Positions 25,696-33,058 of a DNA stretch of 37,709 nt are shown here, piece by piece. Both the position numbers and the translations under genes were made by a program. The DNA is from Verrucomicrobiota bacterium. Lineage in GTDB: Bacteria; Verrucomicrobiota; Verrucomicrobiia; Verrucomicrobiales; Verrucomicrobiaceae. How positions within the stretch are numbered: the first letter of the stretch is position 1; every line of letters begins with the position of its first letter. The stretch lies in contig CAUJJC010000304.1 of assembly GCA_963204975.1 (NCBI GenBank), forward strand, positions 1-37,709. Reading direction: 5' to 3'. The notes beneath the pieces are model-generated. The model saw nothing but the letters and a program-made list of their open reading frames with translations, made no database searches and was not told the DNA's origin.

Positions 25696-26178
25696 ATGAA
25701 CCAGCTCATTTACGTCGAGACCAGCATCCCGAGTTTCTACTTCGAAACCCGGCCTGGGGCACAAATCCAGGCCCGCCGTGAATGGACTCGCGAATGGTGG
25801 GAACTGGCACAGTGGCAGGACGAGTTGGTTTCCTCTCTCTGGGTGGTCCGAGAACTCGAAGAGACACCTGAACCGAAGCGGTCGGAATGCTTGGATTTGT
25901 TGCAGGGGCTTCGGTTGCTTCAGTCTGCCCCTGAGATTGATGAGATGGTCGAGCACTACATTGCCCATAAAGTCATGCCTGCGGATGCCGATGGCGATGC
26001 CCGCCACTTGGCAGTCGCCACGTTCTGGAAGTGTGATATTCTTGCCTCGTGGAACTGCAAGCACATCGCCAATGCGAACAAAAGCGATCACATCCGACAT
26101 GTGAACGAGGGGCTTGGCTTTGAAACGCCAAAGCTCATCACGCCGTATCACCTGCTAGAGTCAGGAGTTGACCCATGA
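25696..26178 (+). CDS. PIN-domain toxin-like protein
   Basis: A 160-residue PIN-domain protein, probably a type II toxin with RNase activity. The first strand YVETSIPSFYFETRP (residues 6-20) has Glu in place of the first PIN Asp, as in a known subgroup. SSLWVVRELEETPEPKR supplies the second acidic residue, PADADGDARHLAVATFWKCD the third, and LASWNCKHIANANK the C-terminal motif. I used ATG 25696 because it gives the standard start; the open frame further upstream lies in repeat DNA. It overlaps the next gene by ATGA, so toxin precedes antitoxin, the reverse of the commonest order. Confidence 0.85.
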   Translation: MNQLIYVETSIPSFYFETRPGAQIQARREWTREWWELAQWQDELVSSLWVVRELEETPEPKRSECLDLLQGLRLLQSAPEIDEMVEHYIAHKVMPADADGDARHLAVATFWKCDILASWNCKHIANANKSDHIRHVNEGLGFETPKLITPYHLLESGVDP

Positions 26179-26366
26179 AAACCACACCATCAACGCCGTC
26201 CCCAGACACAGACGACCTCGAATGGCTGCGAGCCATTCGGCGCAAGCTCACGTCCGAGTTTGGACACGACCAGAAGAAGCTCGGTGATGCCCTTCGAGCG
26301 CGGGAGCAGCGGATGGGTGATCGCATCGTCCGCACACAGAAGCGTCTCGTCCCAGCGCAACCCTGA
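26175..26366 (+). CDS. Small partner (putative antitoxin) of the PIN protein
   Basis: A 63-residue protein starting MKTTPSTPSPDTDDLEWLRA and continuing IRRKLTSEFGHDQKKLGDAL, a charged helical region. Small proteins of this pattern (RAIRRKLTSEFGHD) are known directly after PIN genes of this subgroup and are taken to be their antitoxins. The start overlaps the toxin stop (ATGA). No DNA-binding fold can be assigned by eye. The next dispersed repeat begins 30 bp after the stop. Confidence 0.75.
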   Translation: MKTTPSTPSPDTDDLEWLRAIRRKLTSEFGHDQKKLGDALRAREQRMGDRIVRTQKRLVPAQP

Positions 26367-26395
26367 TTGGCGAGACTTCGGACGAAGCAGCAGGA

Positions 26396-26535
26396 ACACC
26401 CTCAGCAGGCCCAGGTTGAAGCCGTGGAGAGCTTGGGCTTCCCAGGCTTGCTCAGAAGTGCCCGGTGGAGTTCATCCACCTCATGCAGCGCGGGGTGAAT
26501 GCGCCGACGATGAACGTGAACCGCTGATCCCCCCC
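26396..26535. repeat. Dispersed repeat, copy 2
   Basis: This copy shares with copy 3 the upstream part (ACACCCTC, CAGG, GCCGTGGA, CTCAGAAGT) and with both other copies the core from TTCATCCACCTCATG to GTGAACCGCTGATCC. It lacks most of the downstream CGCCCGCTTCCCCG part. It directly follows the PIN module. Confidence 0.85.
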
Positions 26536-26580
26536 ACGCCTGCCTGATACTCCAGCCACAAGCTGGCACAAGGGCTAGAG

Positions 26581-26990
26581 CGCTACTTCAGGTGCCATTT
26601 TTCAAAGCAACGGACACATTATCATAAACCAGTGGCACATTTGGTGTAGCTGTAGCCGCATTATAGTTATTTGATGGCACTATGGCTTTAGCATTGGGCA
26701 CAAACAAATGAATTGCGTTCACTTTTTGTTTAATCCGGTCACTGATTGATCTGTTGCAGTCACATTTCAAACAACTGCAATCACATGTAGTTATGCTAAT
26801 TTCATTGTGTTGTCTTCAAATGTGGCTGCATTAATTTAAAGAGCGTCAACAGCGTTTTAAATTGTGACTGCTGCATAAATAGTTGTGCTCATTAAATTGC
26901 AGGTTGTGCTTGCAATGCTTTACAGCGTGACGGCATACTAACCAATAGTGCTCCACCTGTGCAGCCGTGTTGCTGCACAGATGGCTAGAG
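26581..26990. other. AT-rich segment bounded by an 8-bp direct repeat
   Basis: G+C is about 39% by hand count over 26581-26940, against about 60% or more on both sides. Exact GGCTAGAG copies end at 26580 and 26990, embedded in longer similarity (GCTGGCACAAGG and GCTGCACAGATG precede them). A perfect 9-bp hairpin, CTGTGCAGC/GCTGCACAG with a CGTGTT loop, lies at 26957-26980. No convincing gene is present: two minus-strand frames of 60 and 94 residues are low-complexity, and the longer one runs across the boundary. No terminal inverted repeats are evident. The pattern fits an inserted element with target duplication, but a decayed phage or plasmid fragment or an assembly join are alternatives. 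Confidence 0.6.
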
Positions 26991-27014
26991 TGTTCCACTT
27001 TACCCTTCAAGCCA

Positions 27015-27992
27015 ATGCAACCATGGGAAGCGACGAAAAAGCGGGCGCAGGAGTCGCTGGCGGTGTGGGTGCGGTATGTGCCGGACCTGAGGGTGGGCGC
27101 TGAGGGGCCGGAGGTGCTGGAGGATAACATTGCGCGGTTCGAGCCGCTGGCGCAGGAGGTGACCGGGCTGCAGGATGCCTATGATGCGACCCTGCGGGCG
27201 GCGCAGGCTTCGCTGGATAAGCTGAAGCTGCTGGGGGTGAAGGTGCCGCCGATGATTGAGGCCCACTTGCACGATAACGAGGGGCTGCTGGAGGAACTGC
27301 GGAAGATCTATCGCACGGCGCCGCGCTCGGAGGCGACGATTCTGATGCGGGCGCGGGAGCTGTATCCGATTTGGTTGCTGGCGGATGAGGCGATGGCGGC
27401 GATGGTGCCATCGCAACCACCGATCACGCGACGGATTCAAAAGGTGGAACACTCGGCGGCGATGCTGAAGGCGCTGCTGGATGGCTACTCGGACCTGATT
27501 AAAGAGACGTCGTGGCAGGCGAAACGGCTGGCGGCGAGCAAGGCGGAGTTGAGGGCGCTGACAGAGGCGACGGACGTGCTGAACAAGCGCTGGTTCAAGG
27601 TGATGGACAGTGCGTTTGACCCAGGGTCGGACGAGCACGCGGCGCTGGAGGGCATTTCCACGGAGCCCTTTGCCAAGGTGCCGGTGGTGCTGGAGATCCG
27701 GTCGGTGAAGCAAGGGGGCCTGAAGGGTCGGCAGGTGCTGATCCGGTATGCGAAGACGGGCGGCGATCATGCGACGCGGTCATTCGTGAAATGGCAGGAG
27801 GTGGGGGTGGATACCGACTTTGTGAACCAGGAGCCGCTGGATAAGGCGGGCAATGCGCTGGGGCCTTTCGAGCCGGGCACGGAGCTGCGAATCATTGCGG
27901 AGGTGGCGAACAGCGTGGGCTCACGAACGTCCGCGCCGAGGAGCATCGTGGTCGCGGAGTCGATCGGGACACCCTCGGCAAACCCAGGCTGA
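27015..27992 (+). CDS. Coiled-coil hypothetical protein with a C-terminal beta domain
   Basis: A 325-residue protein of unknown function from ATG 27015 (MQPWEATKKRAQESLAVWVR). Residues about 30-210 are strongly helical and likely coiled coil (LAQEVTGLQDAYDATLRAAQ, SAAMLKALLDGYSDLIKETS). Residues about 230-315 look like an Ig/fibronectin-type beta domain (VPVVLEIRSVKQGGLKGRQV, ELRIIAEVANSVGSRTSAPR). No signal peptide or enzyme motif is seen. Similar helical-plus-beta proteins are, from memory, a recurrent family in Verrucomicrobia. The last eight codons (TPSANPG and the stop) lie within copy 3 of the dispersed repeat. The AT-rich segment ends just upstream of the start. Confidence 0.78.
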   Translation: MQPWEATKKRAQESLAVWVRYVPDLRVGAEGPEVLEDNIARFEPLAQEVTGLQDAYDATLRAAQASLDKLKLLGVKVPPMIEAHLHDNEGLLEELRKIYRTAPRSEATILMRARELYPIWLLADEAMAAMVPSQPPITRRIQKVEHSAAMLKALLDGYSDLIKETSWQAKRLAASKAELRALTEATDVLNKRWFKVMDSAFDPGSDEHAALEGISTEPFAKVPVVLEIRSVKQGGLKGRQVLIRYAKTGGDHATRSFVKWQEVGVDTDFVNQEPLDKAGNALGPFEPGTELRIIAEVANSVGSRTSAPRSIVVAESIGTPSANPG

Positions 27993-28134
27993 GGCCGTGG
28001 ATTTCGCAGGCTTATTCAGAAGTTCCTTGTTGGAGTGCATCCGCCTCATGGAGCGCGGGGTGAATGCACCGACGATGAACGTGAACCGCTGATCCCCGCG
28101 ATTGCCTATCCCTTGACCGCCGCCCGCTTCCCCG
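27970..28134. repeat. Dispersed repeat, copy 3 (longest)
   Basis: The most complete copy: it has the upstream part shared with copy 2, the core shared with both, and the downstream part shared with copy 1. It begins inside the last codons of the coiled-coil gene and ends 84 bp before the antitoxin gene. Confidence 0.85.
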
Positions 28135-28218
28135 TCGTCTCGGAGTTACCTGAGTCGGCTGGGAGAGCCGGTGAAGCTGAGCGTTGCGATACTTGCCCTG
28201 ATCACTTACTCTTTGCCC

Positions 28219-28422
28219 ATGACCACGCTAACCCTGGACCTTCCTGAAGCTCTCACAGCGGAACTCGACGCTGCCGTTGAGGCGGGCTGGTTTACGAGTC
28301 AGGCGGAAGCTGTCCGCGCGGCAGTGCGGGACATGATGAGTCATCAAAAGCTGGCGTTGCTGGAGCAGCAACAACTCGCGGACATTGACTGGTCTGTGAG
28401 CACCGCCGCGAAGCGTCCATGA
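28219..28422 (+). CDS. Ribbon-helix-helix antitoxin
   Basis: A 67-residue protein with a ribbon-helix-helix DNA-binding pattern: the strand TLTLDLPEALTAELDAAVEA and the helix TSQAEAVRAAVRDMMSHQ (about residues 27-44), with a C-terminal tail that probably blocks the toxin. The ATG at 28219 starts directly at the strand; the frame upstream is noncoding repeat. It overlaps the toxin gene by ATGA, the usual order for such modules. Autorepression is expected, but I see no clear operator. Confidence 0.82.
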   Translation: MTTLTLDLPEALTAELDAAVEAGWFTSQAEAVRAAVRDMMSHQKLALLEQQQLADIDWSVSTAAKRP

Positions 28423-28918
28423 ACGTGGTGGTCACGGACACTGGCATTTGCATCAGGTGGGAGCCATGCACTTGCTGGCACATCTCGGCAGCATTCAGGT
28501 GACGCCAACGGTCTGGAGCGAGTTGCGACGGCGCGCCCCAAGCTTGGCGATCAGTGGACTGCCAGCCTGGCTGTCTTTGACCCGCCCTGCAGCCTCCGCC
28601 ATGCTGCAAGCGAGCCAGTGGGTGAACGCACAAGTGCTTCATGCCGGTGAAGCGGAAGCGTTGGCCTACGCGCGGGAAACCCAAGCCGACCTGTTCCTGA
28701 CCGATGACACTGCGGCGCGGACGATGGGGGAGTCGCTTGGGATTCAAGTGCGCGGCTCGCTCGGCGTCGTGCTTTTCGCTGCCGCGTCGGGTCATCTCAA
28801 TAAGGCGGAGTGTTTGCAGACGCTTGATGCTCTGGAAACGCAATCGACGCTTTGGATGTCGGCCAAAGTTAAGTCGGCGGCCAGACAGGCTGTCTCGCAA
28901 ATTTTCGGTTCGCCGTAG
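28419..28918 (+). pseudogene. PIN/DUF3368-type toxin gene with an N-terminal frameshift
   Basis: The start codon overlaps the antitoxin stop and encodes MNVVVTDTG, the expected first PIN strand with Asp7, but this frame stops at 28500-28502. From about 28448 a second frame continues the protein to its end: HQVGAMHLLAHLGSIQVTPT, LHAGEAEALAYARETQADLF, LTDDTAARTMGESLGIQVRG and SLGVVLFAAASGHLNKAE, a good DUF3368 pattern. The shift corresponds to a net loss of one base (or 4, 7, 10) between about 28442 and 28450. Translation could restart at ATG 28466, but that product would lack the first catalytic Asp. The toxin is therefore probably inactive while the antitoxin is intact; a sequencing error is the alternative. 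Confidence 0.75.
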
Positions 28919-28925
28919 AAGCGTT

Positions 28926-28945
28926 GCGTGGCTCTAAAGCCACGC
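28926..28945. terminator. Hairpin between convergent genes
   Basis: GCGTGGCT (28926-28933) and AGCCACGC (28938-28945) form a perfect 8-bp stem with a CTAA loop between the toxin gene and the isomerase-like gene, 7 bp after the former's stop. No T-run is present, so a bidirectional terminator role is only possible. Confidence 0.4.
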
Positions 28946-28965
28946 CACGCTGAAATGAGCACCCC

Positions 28966-29844
28966 TTACGCCAGCGCCTCTTTGCAATACTGCACGCACT
29001 TCGCCACTTCCTTCACCGCGTCGGAGCCTTCGGGGATCTTGTATTCCAGCTCGATCTCGGCGGGGAAGGTCCACTTCTCCTTTTTCATCAACTGCAGCAC
29101 TTCTTTGATCGGAGTCTGGCCCTGGCCCCAAGGAACGTTGCCGCCGTCGGCGGTGCGGTCTTTGAGGTGCAGGTTCGTGATGCGCGCGTGATACTTCTCC
29201 AGCACGGGGATCGGGGATTTGCCCTTCGTGCCGGCGACGTAGTGGCCGATGTCGAGGTTGAAGCCGATGTATTGGCCGAGATCCAGGATGGAGTCGAACT
29301 TGTCCATCTCGGGCAGGTTGTTCGTGTGGTTGTGGAAGCCGACCCAGATCTTGTGCTTGTCCGCAAACGGCGCGACACGCGCGGCGAGGACGGCGTTGCG
29401 CTCCGTGGTCACGGCCGTGCAGCCGAGCGCCTTGGCCACGAGGAAGTTGAACTCGATCTCCTCATTCGACTGACCGAAGCCCATCTTGTGGATGTGAATG
29501 TTCACGCCTGCGTCGTTGAACATCTTCCGCATCTCCACGCACTTGGCGATCTGCTGCTCCCGCTCCGCATCGGTGATCTTGCCGCCTTTGATGCCTGCGA
29601 AAAGCTGCGTCGGTCCGCCCATGAGTTCCGTCTCGCTGATGCCGCAGTCGAGCAACGCCTTCAGCGTCTCCTCCGCCGTCTTCGCCATGCTGCGATAGCT
29701 ATACGTGATGCAGCCGACGCGCACCCCATTGAAGACCGAGTTCGGCTTCTCCGCCGACGAAGCGAGCCGTGGAAGCGAAAAGCCGGTGGCGGTGGCAAGA
29801 GCGGTGCTGAGGAAGCTGCGGCGGGAGAGCGAGTGTGTAGTCAT
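28966..29844 (-). CDS. Tat-exported sugar phosphate isomerase/epimerase-like protein
   Basis: A 292-residue TIM-barrel protein of the xylose-isomerase-like family with a twin-arginine signal (LSRRSFLSTALATATGFSLP, from residue 5). The mature part shows VRVGCITYSYRSMAKTAEET, GFHNHTNNLPEMDKFDSILD, GFNLDIGHYVAGTKGKSPIP, ITNLHLKDRTADGGNVPWGQ and EIELEY, giving the Glu/Asp/His metal ligands of these enzymes. Such exported members are very common in Verrucomicrobia and Planctomycetes and are thought to act on sugars in the periplasm; the exact substrate cannot be read from the sequence. It converges on the toxin gene. Confidence 0.9.
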   Translation of the reverse strand: MTTHSLSRRSFLSTALATATGFSLPRLASSAEKPNSVFNGVRVGCITYSYRSMAKTAEETLKALLDCGISETELMGGPTQLFAGIKGGKITDAEREQQIAKCVEMRKMFNDAGVNIHIHKMGFGQSNEEIEFNFLVAKALGCTAVTTERNAVLAARVAPFADKHKIWVGFHNHTNNLPEMDKFDSILDLGQYIGFNLDIGHYVAGTKGKSPIPVLEKYHARITNLHLKDRTADGGNVPWGQGQTPIKEVLQLMKKEKWTFPAEIELEYKIPEGSDAVKEVAKCVQYCKEALA

Positions 29845-30088
29845 GCCAAGGTGGAACGCCGAAGCGCGGCGTCTTTTGCCGGAATGTCGGAGAAATCAAG
29901 GACATGGAGACTAGGCGCAATGGTGTCACGACAGCGCCCGCATCATTCCCGCTTCCATCAAGCGCCCCGACATGGACCGCATCGGGCACAGCGATTTCGA
30001 TCGTTATCCCGATTCCGATGATTGTGTCGCATGTTGAACAATGAAGGAGGAATTGACCCGCGTCGGGGGACCGTGGACACTCCCGGCC

Positions 30089-31600
30089 ATGACTCGCCTC
30101 AAGCTCGCTCTCGCTCTGTGCCTCACGGCATTCACCGTTCACGCTGATGAACCCAAGGCTCCGCCCGCCAAGAAGGACGAGCCGAAGAAGGAGGACAAGA
30201 AATCGGAGTCCTCGACCACGACGGGCTCCGTGACCATCGGCGGCAAGGCGATCAACTACAAGGCGACGGCTGCAACGCTGCCGATCCTGAAGCCGGATGG
30301 CAAGCAATCGGCCTCGGTGTTTCACACGGCGTATGTGGTCGAGGGTGTGACGGCGACGGAGCGTCCGGTGACGTTCTGCTTCAATGGCGGCCCAGGGTCC
30401 AGCAGCGTGTGGGTGCATCTCGGGGCGTTCGGACCGCAGCGTGTGAACTTGCCTGCCGATGGGCTCACCGCTCCGCTGCCCCCTGGCGGCTGGGTGCCGA
30501 ATGAGTTCTCCATCCTGGACAAGACGGACCTCGTTTTCATCGACCCGGTCAACACGGGCTTCAGCCAGGCGGAGGACCCGCAGAAGGTGAATGAGTTCCT
30601 CGGCGTGCGTGAGGACATCCAGGCCGTCGGCGAGTTCATCCGTCTGTGGCTGACGCGCGAGAAGCGCTGGCTCTCGCCCAAGTTCATCGCCGGTGAAAGC
30701 TACGGCGGCATTCGTGGTGGCGGTCTCGCCGAGCACCTCGCCTCGCGTCATCGCATCTACCTCAATGGCCTCATCATTCTCTCCGGTCTGCTCGACTACG
30801 ACACGCTGATCGGCACCACCTTGAACGACCTGCCCAACATCGTCTCCCTGCCCGCGATGACCGCCGTGGCGCACTACCACAAGAAGCTGCCCGCCGATCT
30901 GCAAGCCGACCGCGCCAAGGCCATCGCCGAGTCCCGCGAGTATGCCTTCGGCGAGTATGCCCAAGTGCTGCTGCAAGGCCGCACGATCTCCAAGGAGAAG
31001 CGCGCTGCCGCTGTGGCGAAGCTCGCACGTCTGACCGGTCTCGCGCCGAACCTGATCGACGAGCAGGACTTGTTCGTCAGCGCTGGGTTCTTCCGCGAGA
31101 TGCTGCTGCGCGATCAGGGTCTGGTCCTCGGTGCCTACGATGCTCGGGTGACGGGCCGTGATGGTGACAAGTCAGAAAGCCATCCACAGATCGATCCCTT
31201 CATGAACGTCGTGGGCGGTATCGCTGCCGCGAGCATGAATGCGTATCTGCGCGAGGTGCTGAAGTATGAGAAGGACATGCCTTATGAAGTGCTCAAGCCG
31301 CAGCCAAGCTGGAACCATGGCCAGGGCAATAGCTTCACCAGCGTGAATGCCGATCTGGCCAAGGCGATGAAGGGCAATCCGCACCTGCAAGTGCTCGCGC
31401 TTCTCGGTTACAGCGACCTCGTCACGCCACCGGACAACATGCTGCTCAGCCTGCGCAAGCTGGCGATCCCTGACGAACTGCGGAAGAACATCCACACCGC
31501 CGATTACGAGGCCGGTCACATGATGTATACCAACCAGCCCGACCTGAAGAAGATGCACGCCGACATCAGTGCCTTCATCGACGGCTGCCTGAAGAAGTAG
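30089..31600 (+). CDS. S10 family serine carboxypeptidase-like protein, secreted
   Basis: A 503-residue exported peptidase of the S10 (carboxypeptidase Y-like) family, which removes C-terminal residues from peptides. A signal peptide (MTRLKLALALCLTAFTVHA) is followed by a charged Lys/Glu linker of about 25 residues. The oxyanion segment FCFNGGPGSSSVW, nucleophile Ser204 in GESYGG, Asp443 in GYSDLVTPP and His477 in YEAGHMMY form the expected catalytic triad. ATG 30089 begins the signal peptide; an in-frame ATG 48 bp upstream adds non-signal residues. A VOC protein gene follows 6 bp after the stop and is probably cotranscribed. Confidence 0.92.
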   Translation: MTRLKLALALCLTAFTVHADEPKAPPAKKDEPKKEDKKSESSTTTGSVTIGGKAINYKATAATLPILKPDGKQSASVFHTAYVVEGVTATERPVTFCFNGGPGSSSVWVHLGAFGPQRVNLPADGLTAPLPPGGWVPNEFSILDKTDLVFIDPVNTGFSQAEDPQKVNEFLGVREDIQAVGEFIRLWLTREKRWLSPKFIAGESYGGIRGGGLAEHLASRHRIYLNGLIILSGLLDYDTLIGTTLNDLPNIVSLPAMTAVAHYHKKLPADLQADRAKAIAESREYAFGEYAQVLLQGRTISKEKRAAAVAKLARLTGLAPNLIDEQDLFVSAGFFREMLLRDQGLVLGAYDARVTGRDGDKSESHPQIDPFMNVVGGIAAASMNAYLREVLKYEKDMPYEVLKPQPSWNHGQGNSFTSVNADLAKAMKGNPHLQVLALLGYSDLVTPPDNMLLSLRKLAIPDELRKNIHTADYEAGHMMYTNQPDLKKMHADISAFIDGCLKK

Positions 31601-31606
31601 GCGGCC

Positions 31607-31957
31607 ATGAAGCTCGAGAAGATCAAATACCTCATCCTCGCGCAGGAGATGGATCGCGCGATTCAGTTCTACGCGAAGGTGTTCGGCCTCACGGTTTCCG
31701 TGCAAGGCGAATGGTGGAGCGAGTTGAACTTCGGCGACACCATCGTCGCGCTGCACGGCGGCGGCGATGGCACGCCGAACCGCACCGATCTGAGCTTCCA
31801 GGTCGATAACATCGTCGCCGCCTGCCGGATCATCCGCGAGAACGGCGGGCGCATCGTCGCCGAACCTGACAAACGCGAAGGCGAGCCCATCGTGCTCGCC
31901 ACCTTCGCCGACACGGAGAACAACCAGGTCATGCTCACGCAGTGGGTGGGCTACTGA
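31607..31957 (+). CDS. VOC (glyoxalase-like) superfamily protein
   Basis: A 116-residue single-domain protein of the vicinal-oxygen-chelate fold. The first beta-alpha-beta unit is KYLILAQEMDRAIQFYAKVF followed by GLTV; the second half has TDLSFQVDNIVAACRIIREN, GGRIVAEPDKREGEPIVLAT and ADTENNQVMLTQWVGY. The C-terminal Glu-Asn-Asn region is where a metal ligand normally lies. Members include glyoxalases, dioxygenases and resistance proteins, so the reaction is not known. It is probably in an operon with the S10 peptidase. Confidence 0.88.
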   Translation: MKLEKIKYLILAQEMDRAIQFYAKVFGLTVSVQGEWWSELNFGDTIVALHGGGDGTPNRTDLSFQVDNIVAACRIIRENGGRIVAEPDKREGEPIVLATFADTENNQVMLTQWVGY

Positions 31958-31978
31958 CCAACGCCATTGCAGTAGAAA

Positions 31979-32062
31979 GATCGAGAAGTAGAGAAGTGAG
32001 AGGTTGAGAAACATCGCGATCCGTCTCTTCTCGACATCTTTACTTCTCCACCTCTTCACTCT
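31979..32062. repeat. Purine/pyrimidine inverted repeat with about 8-nt units (element D)
   Basis: The left arm 31979-32011 repeats GAGAAGTA, GAGAAGT, GAGAGGTT, GAGAAAC. The right arm 32023-32062, read on the other strand, repeats GAAGAGGTG, GAGAAGTA, AAGATGTC, GAGAAGA. The arms pair in more than one register. The element ends 12 bp before the next gene's start, within its untranslated leader. Confidence 0.7.
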
Positions 32063-32074
32063 CCCATTTATTTC

Positions 32075-32389
32075 ATGCCTCCACCATCACGCGGCTACAT
32101 CATTGAGGTCGATAACGACGGCGTGATCGAGAAGATCACCGTCGATGCTTTCGACGTGCTCACTTATGACTGCGGCCTCAAAGCTGGGCATAAAGTCAGG
32201 CTGAAGATGCCCATTCCGCTCGAAGATGATCGCGGCAAAGTCGTCCGCACCATCCCCAAAGGCAGCGCGTGGACCGTGCTCAGTGGTTCATCCCAGGACC
32301 CTGGATGCCTGTGGCTGGAGGATCCGGATGGTCAGGCGCACGCATGGGATGATGACGCCGAGGTTTTCCAGGTGTTCGAGCGGGCGTGA
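32075..32389 (+). CDS. Small beta-rich hypothetical protein
   Basis: A 104-residue soluble protein of unknown function, starting MPPPSRGYIIEVDNDGVIEK. The pattern of alternating hydrophobic residues (KITVDAFDVLTYDCGLKAGH, KVRLKMPIPLEDDRGKVVRT, SAWTVLSGSSQDPGCLWLED) suggests a small beta barrel, and the C-terminus is acidic (WDDDAEVFQVFERA). I do not recognise a family. It is convergent with the acetyltransferase gene, 3 bp apart, and follows the purine-rich hairpin. Confidence 0.7.
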   Translation: MPPPSRGYIIEVDNDGVIEKITVDAFDVLTYDCGLKAGHKVRLKMPIPLEDDRGKVVRTIPKGSAWTVLSGSSQDPGCLWLEDPDGQAHAWDDDAEVFQVFERA

Positions 32390-32392
32390 TGC

Positions 32393-32869
32393 TCACTCGC
32401 CAAACACCAGGCGCATCGGAATCATGCTGGAGAACTTGAACCCATGCTCCTGGAAAAAGGCCTGGGATTCGGCGCTGATCTTGTCGGTTAGCAGGGTGAT
32501 GCGCTTGAAGTCTTTTTTCTTCACGTAGTTCACCGCGTGCTCGAGCAGCTTGCCCCCGTAGCCATGGCGGCGGTGCTGGGGGTGGATGATGAGGTCTTCC
32601 AGAAGCACAGCGAAGCCCCCCTCGGCCGTGCTGATGGTGAAGAGCAGATTGATCATGCCAATGATCATGTGGTCCGTGCGGAGCACAAAGATGCGCCCCC
32701 TGCTGGGCTGTTCCAGGATCAGGCGCAGGCCGTGCTCTTGCTTTTGCCGGTCGGGGGCGAAGTCCTCCTCCTCGCTAAACAGGGCCACGAGCAACTCCAC
32801 CATCTGGGGCAGGTCCTCAATCGTCGCAGGCTCAAGGCGGGGTTCAGTTCTGGCAGGGGAGGTCGTCAT
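32393..32869 (-). CDS. GNAT family N-acetyltransferase
   Basis: A 158-residue acetyl-CoA-dependent acetyltransferase. The acetyl-CoA pyrophosphate-binding motif is QHRRHGYGGKLLEHAVNYV (about residues 98-116), preceded by the strand AVLLEDLIIHP and followed by ITLLTDKISAESQAFFQEHG, a standard GNAT C-terminus (AxxFYxxxGF-like). The substrate (protein or small molecule) cannot be told. The start at 32867-32869 leads to a Thr/Pro-rich tail before the fold. It is divergent from rpmH; the 189-bp gap between them holds the rpmH promoter. Confidence 0.9.
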   Translation of the reverse strand: MTTSPARTEPRLEPATIEDLPQMVELLVALFSEEEDFAPDRQKQEHGLRLILEQPSRGRIFVLRTDHMIIGMINLLFTISTAEGGFAVLLEDLIIHPQHRRHGYGGKLLEHAVNYVKKKDFKRITLLTDKISAESQAFFQEHGFKFSSMIPMRLVFGE

Positions 32870-32963
32870 CGGGGCCGATCATAGCCGCAGGAAGCCGTGC
32901 CAAAAGTGAATTTCCTGTCGCCCGAGGTCCAGGTGAGCAATTTCACGTCCAGGAAGGGCGCAT

Positions 32964-32991
32964 TTGACAACCAAGCGCGGGTTGTTACTAT
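32964..32991 (+). promoter_or_regulatory. Sigma-70 promoter of the rpmH cluster
   Basis: TTGACA (32964-32969, exact consensus) and TACTAT (32986-32991, four of six) are separated by 16 bp, about 70 bp before rpmH. Strong promoters are expected here because the cluster makes ribosomal protein and RNase P subunits. Confidence 0.65.
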
Positions 32992-33058
32992 GCGCGCCCT
33001 TTTTGCCGGATCGTATCCCGAGTCCGCAATCAGTTATTTCTAGCCCCAGACCACGCCC

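Noticed and set aside
26588..27130. Two minus-strand reading frames (60 and 94 codons) in the AT-rich segment
   Set aside because: Their products have no recognisable pattern, no ribosome site is seen, and the longer one crosses the composition border into the start of the coiled-coil gene.
25414..28134. Integron-type attC sites or a CRISPR array as explanation of the three repeats
   Set aside because: The spacing is irregular (hundreds of bases to over 1 kb), genes lie between copies, there is no cas gene or integron integrase in the window, and the core lacks attC-type R'' and R' boxes.
29856..29877. 6-bp hairpin (ACGCCG/CGGCGT) followed by TCTTTT, terminator-like on the plus strand
   Set aside because: No plus-strand gene ends there; it lies in the leader of the minus-strand isomerase-like gene and the stem is weak.
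29935..30040. Short plus-strand frame ending in an acidic, cysteine-containing tail between the isomerase-like and S10 genes
   Set aside because: Only about 36 codons and no start codon except an internal ATG; it may be a gene remnant but nothing supports a call.
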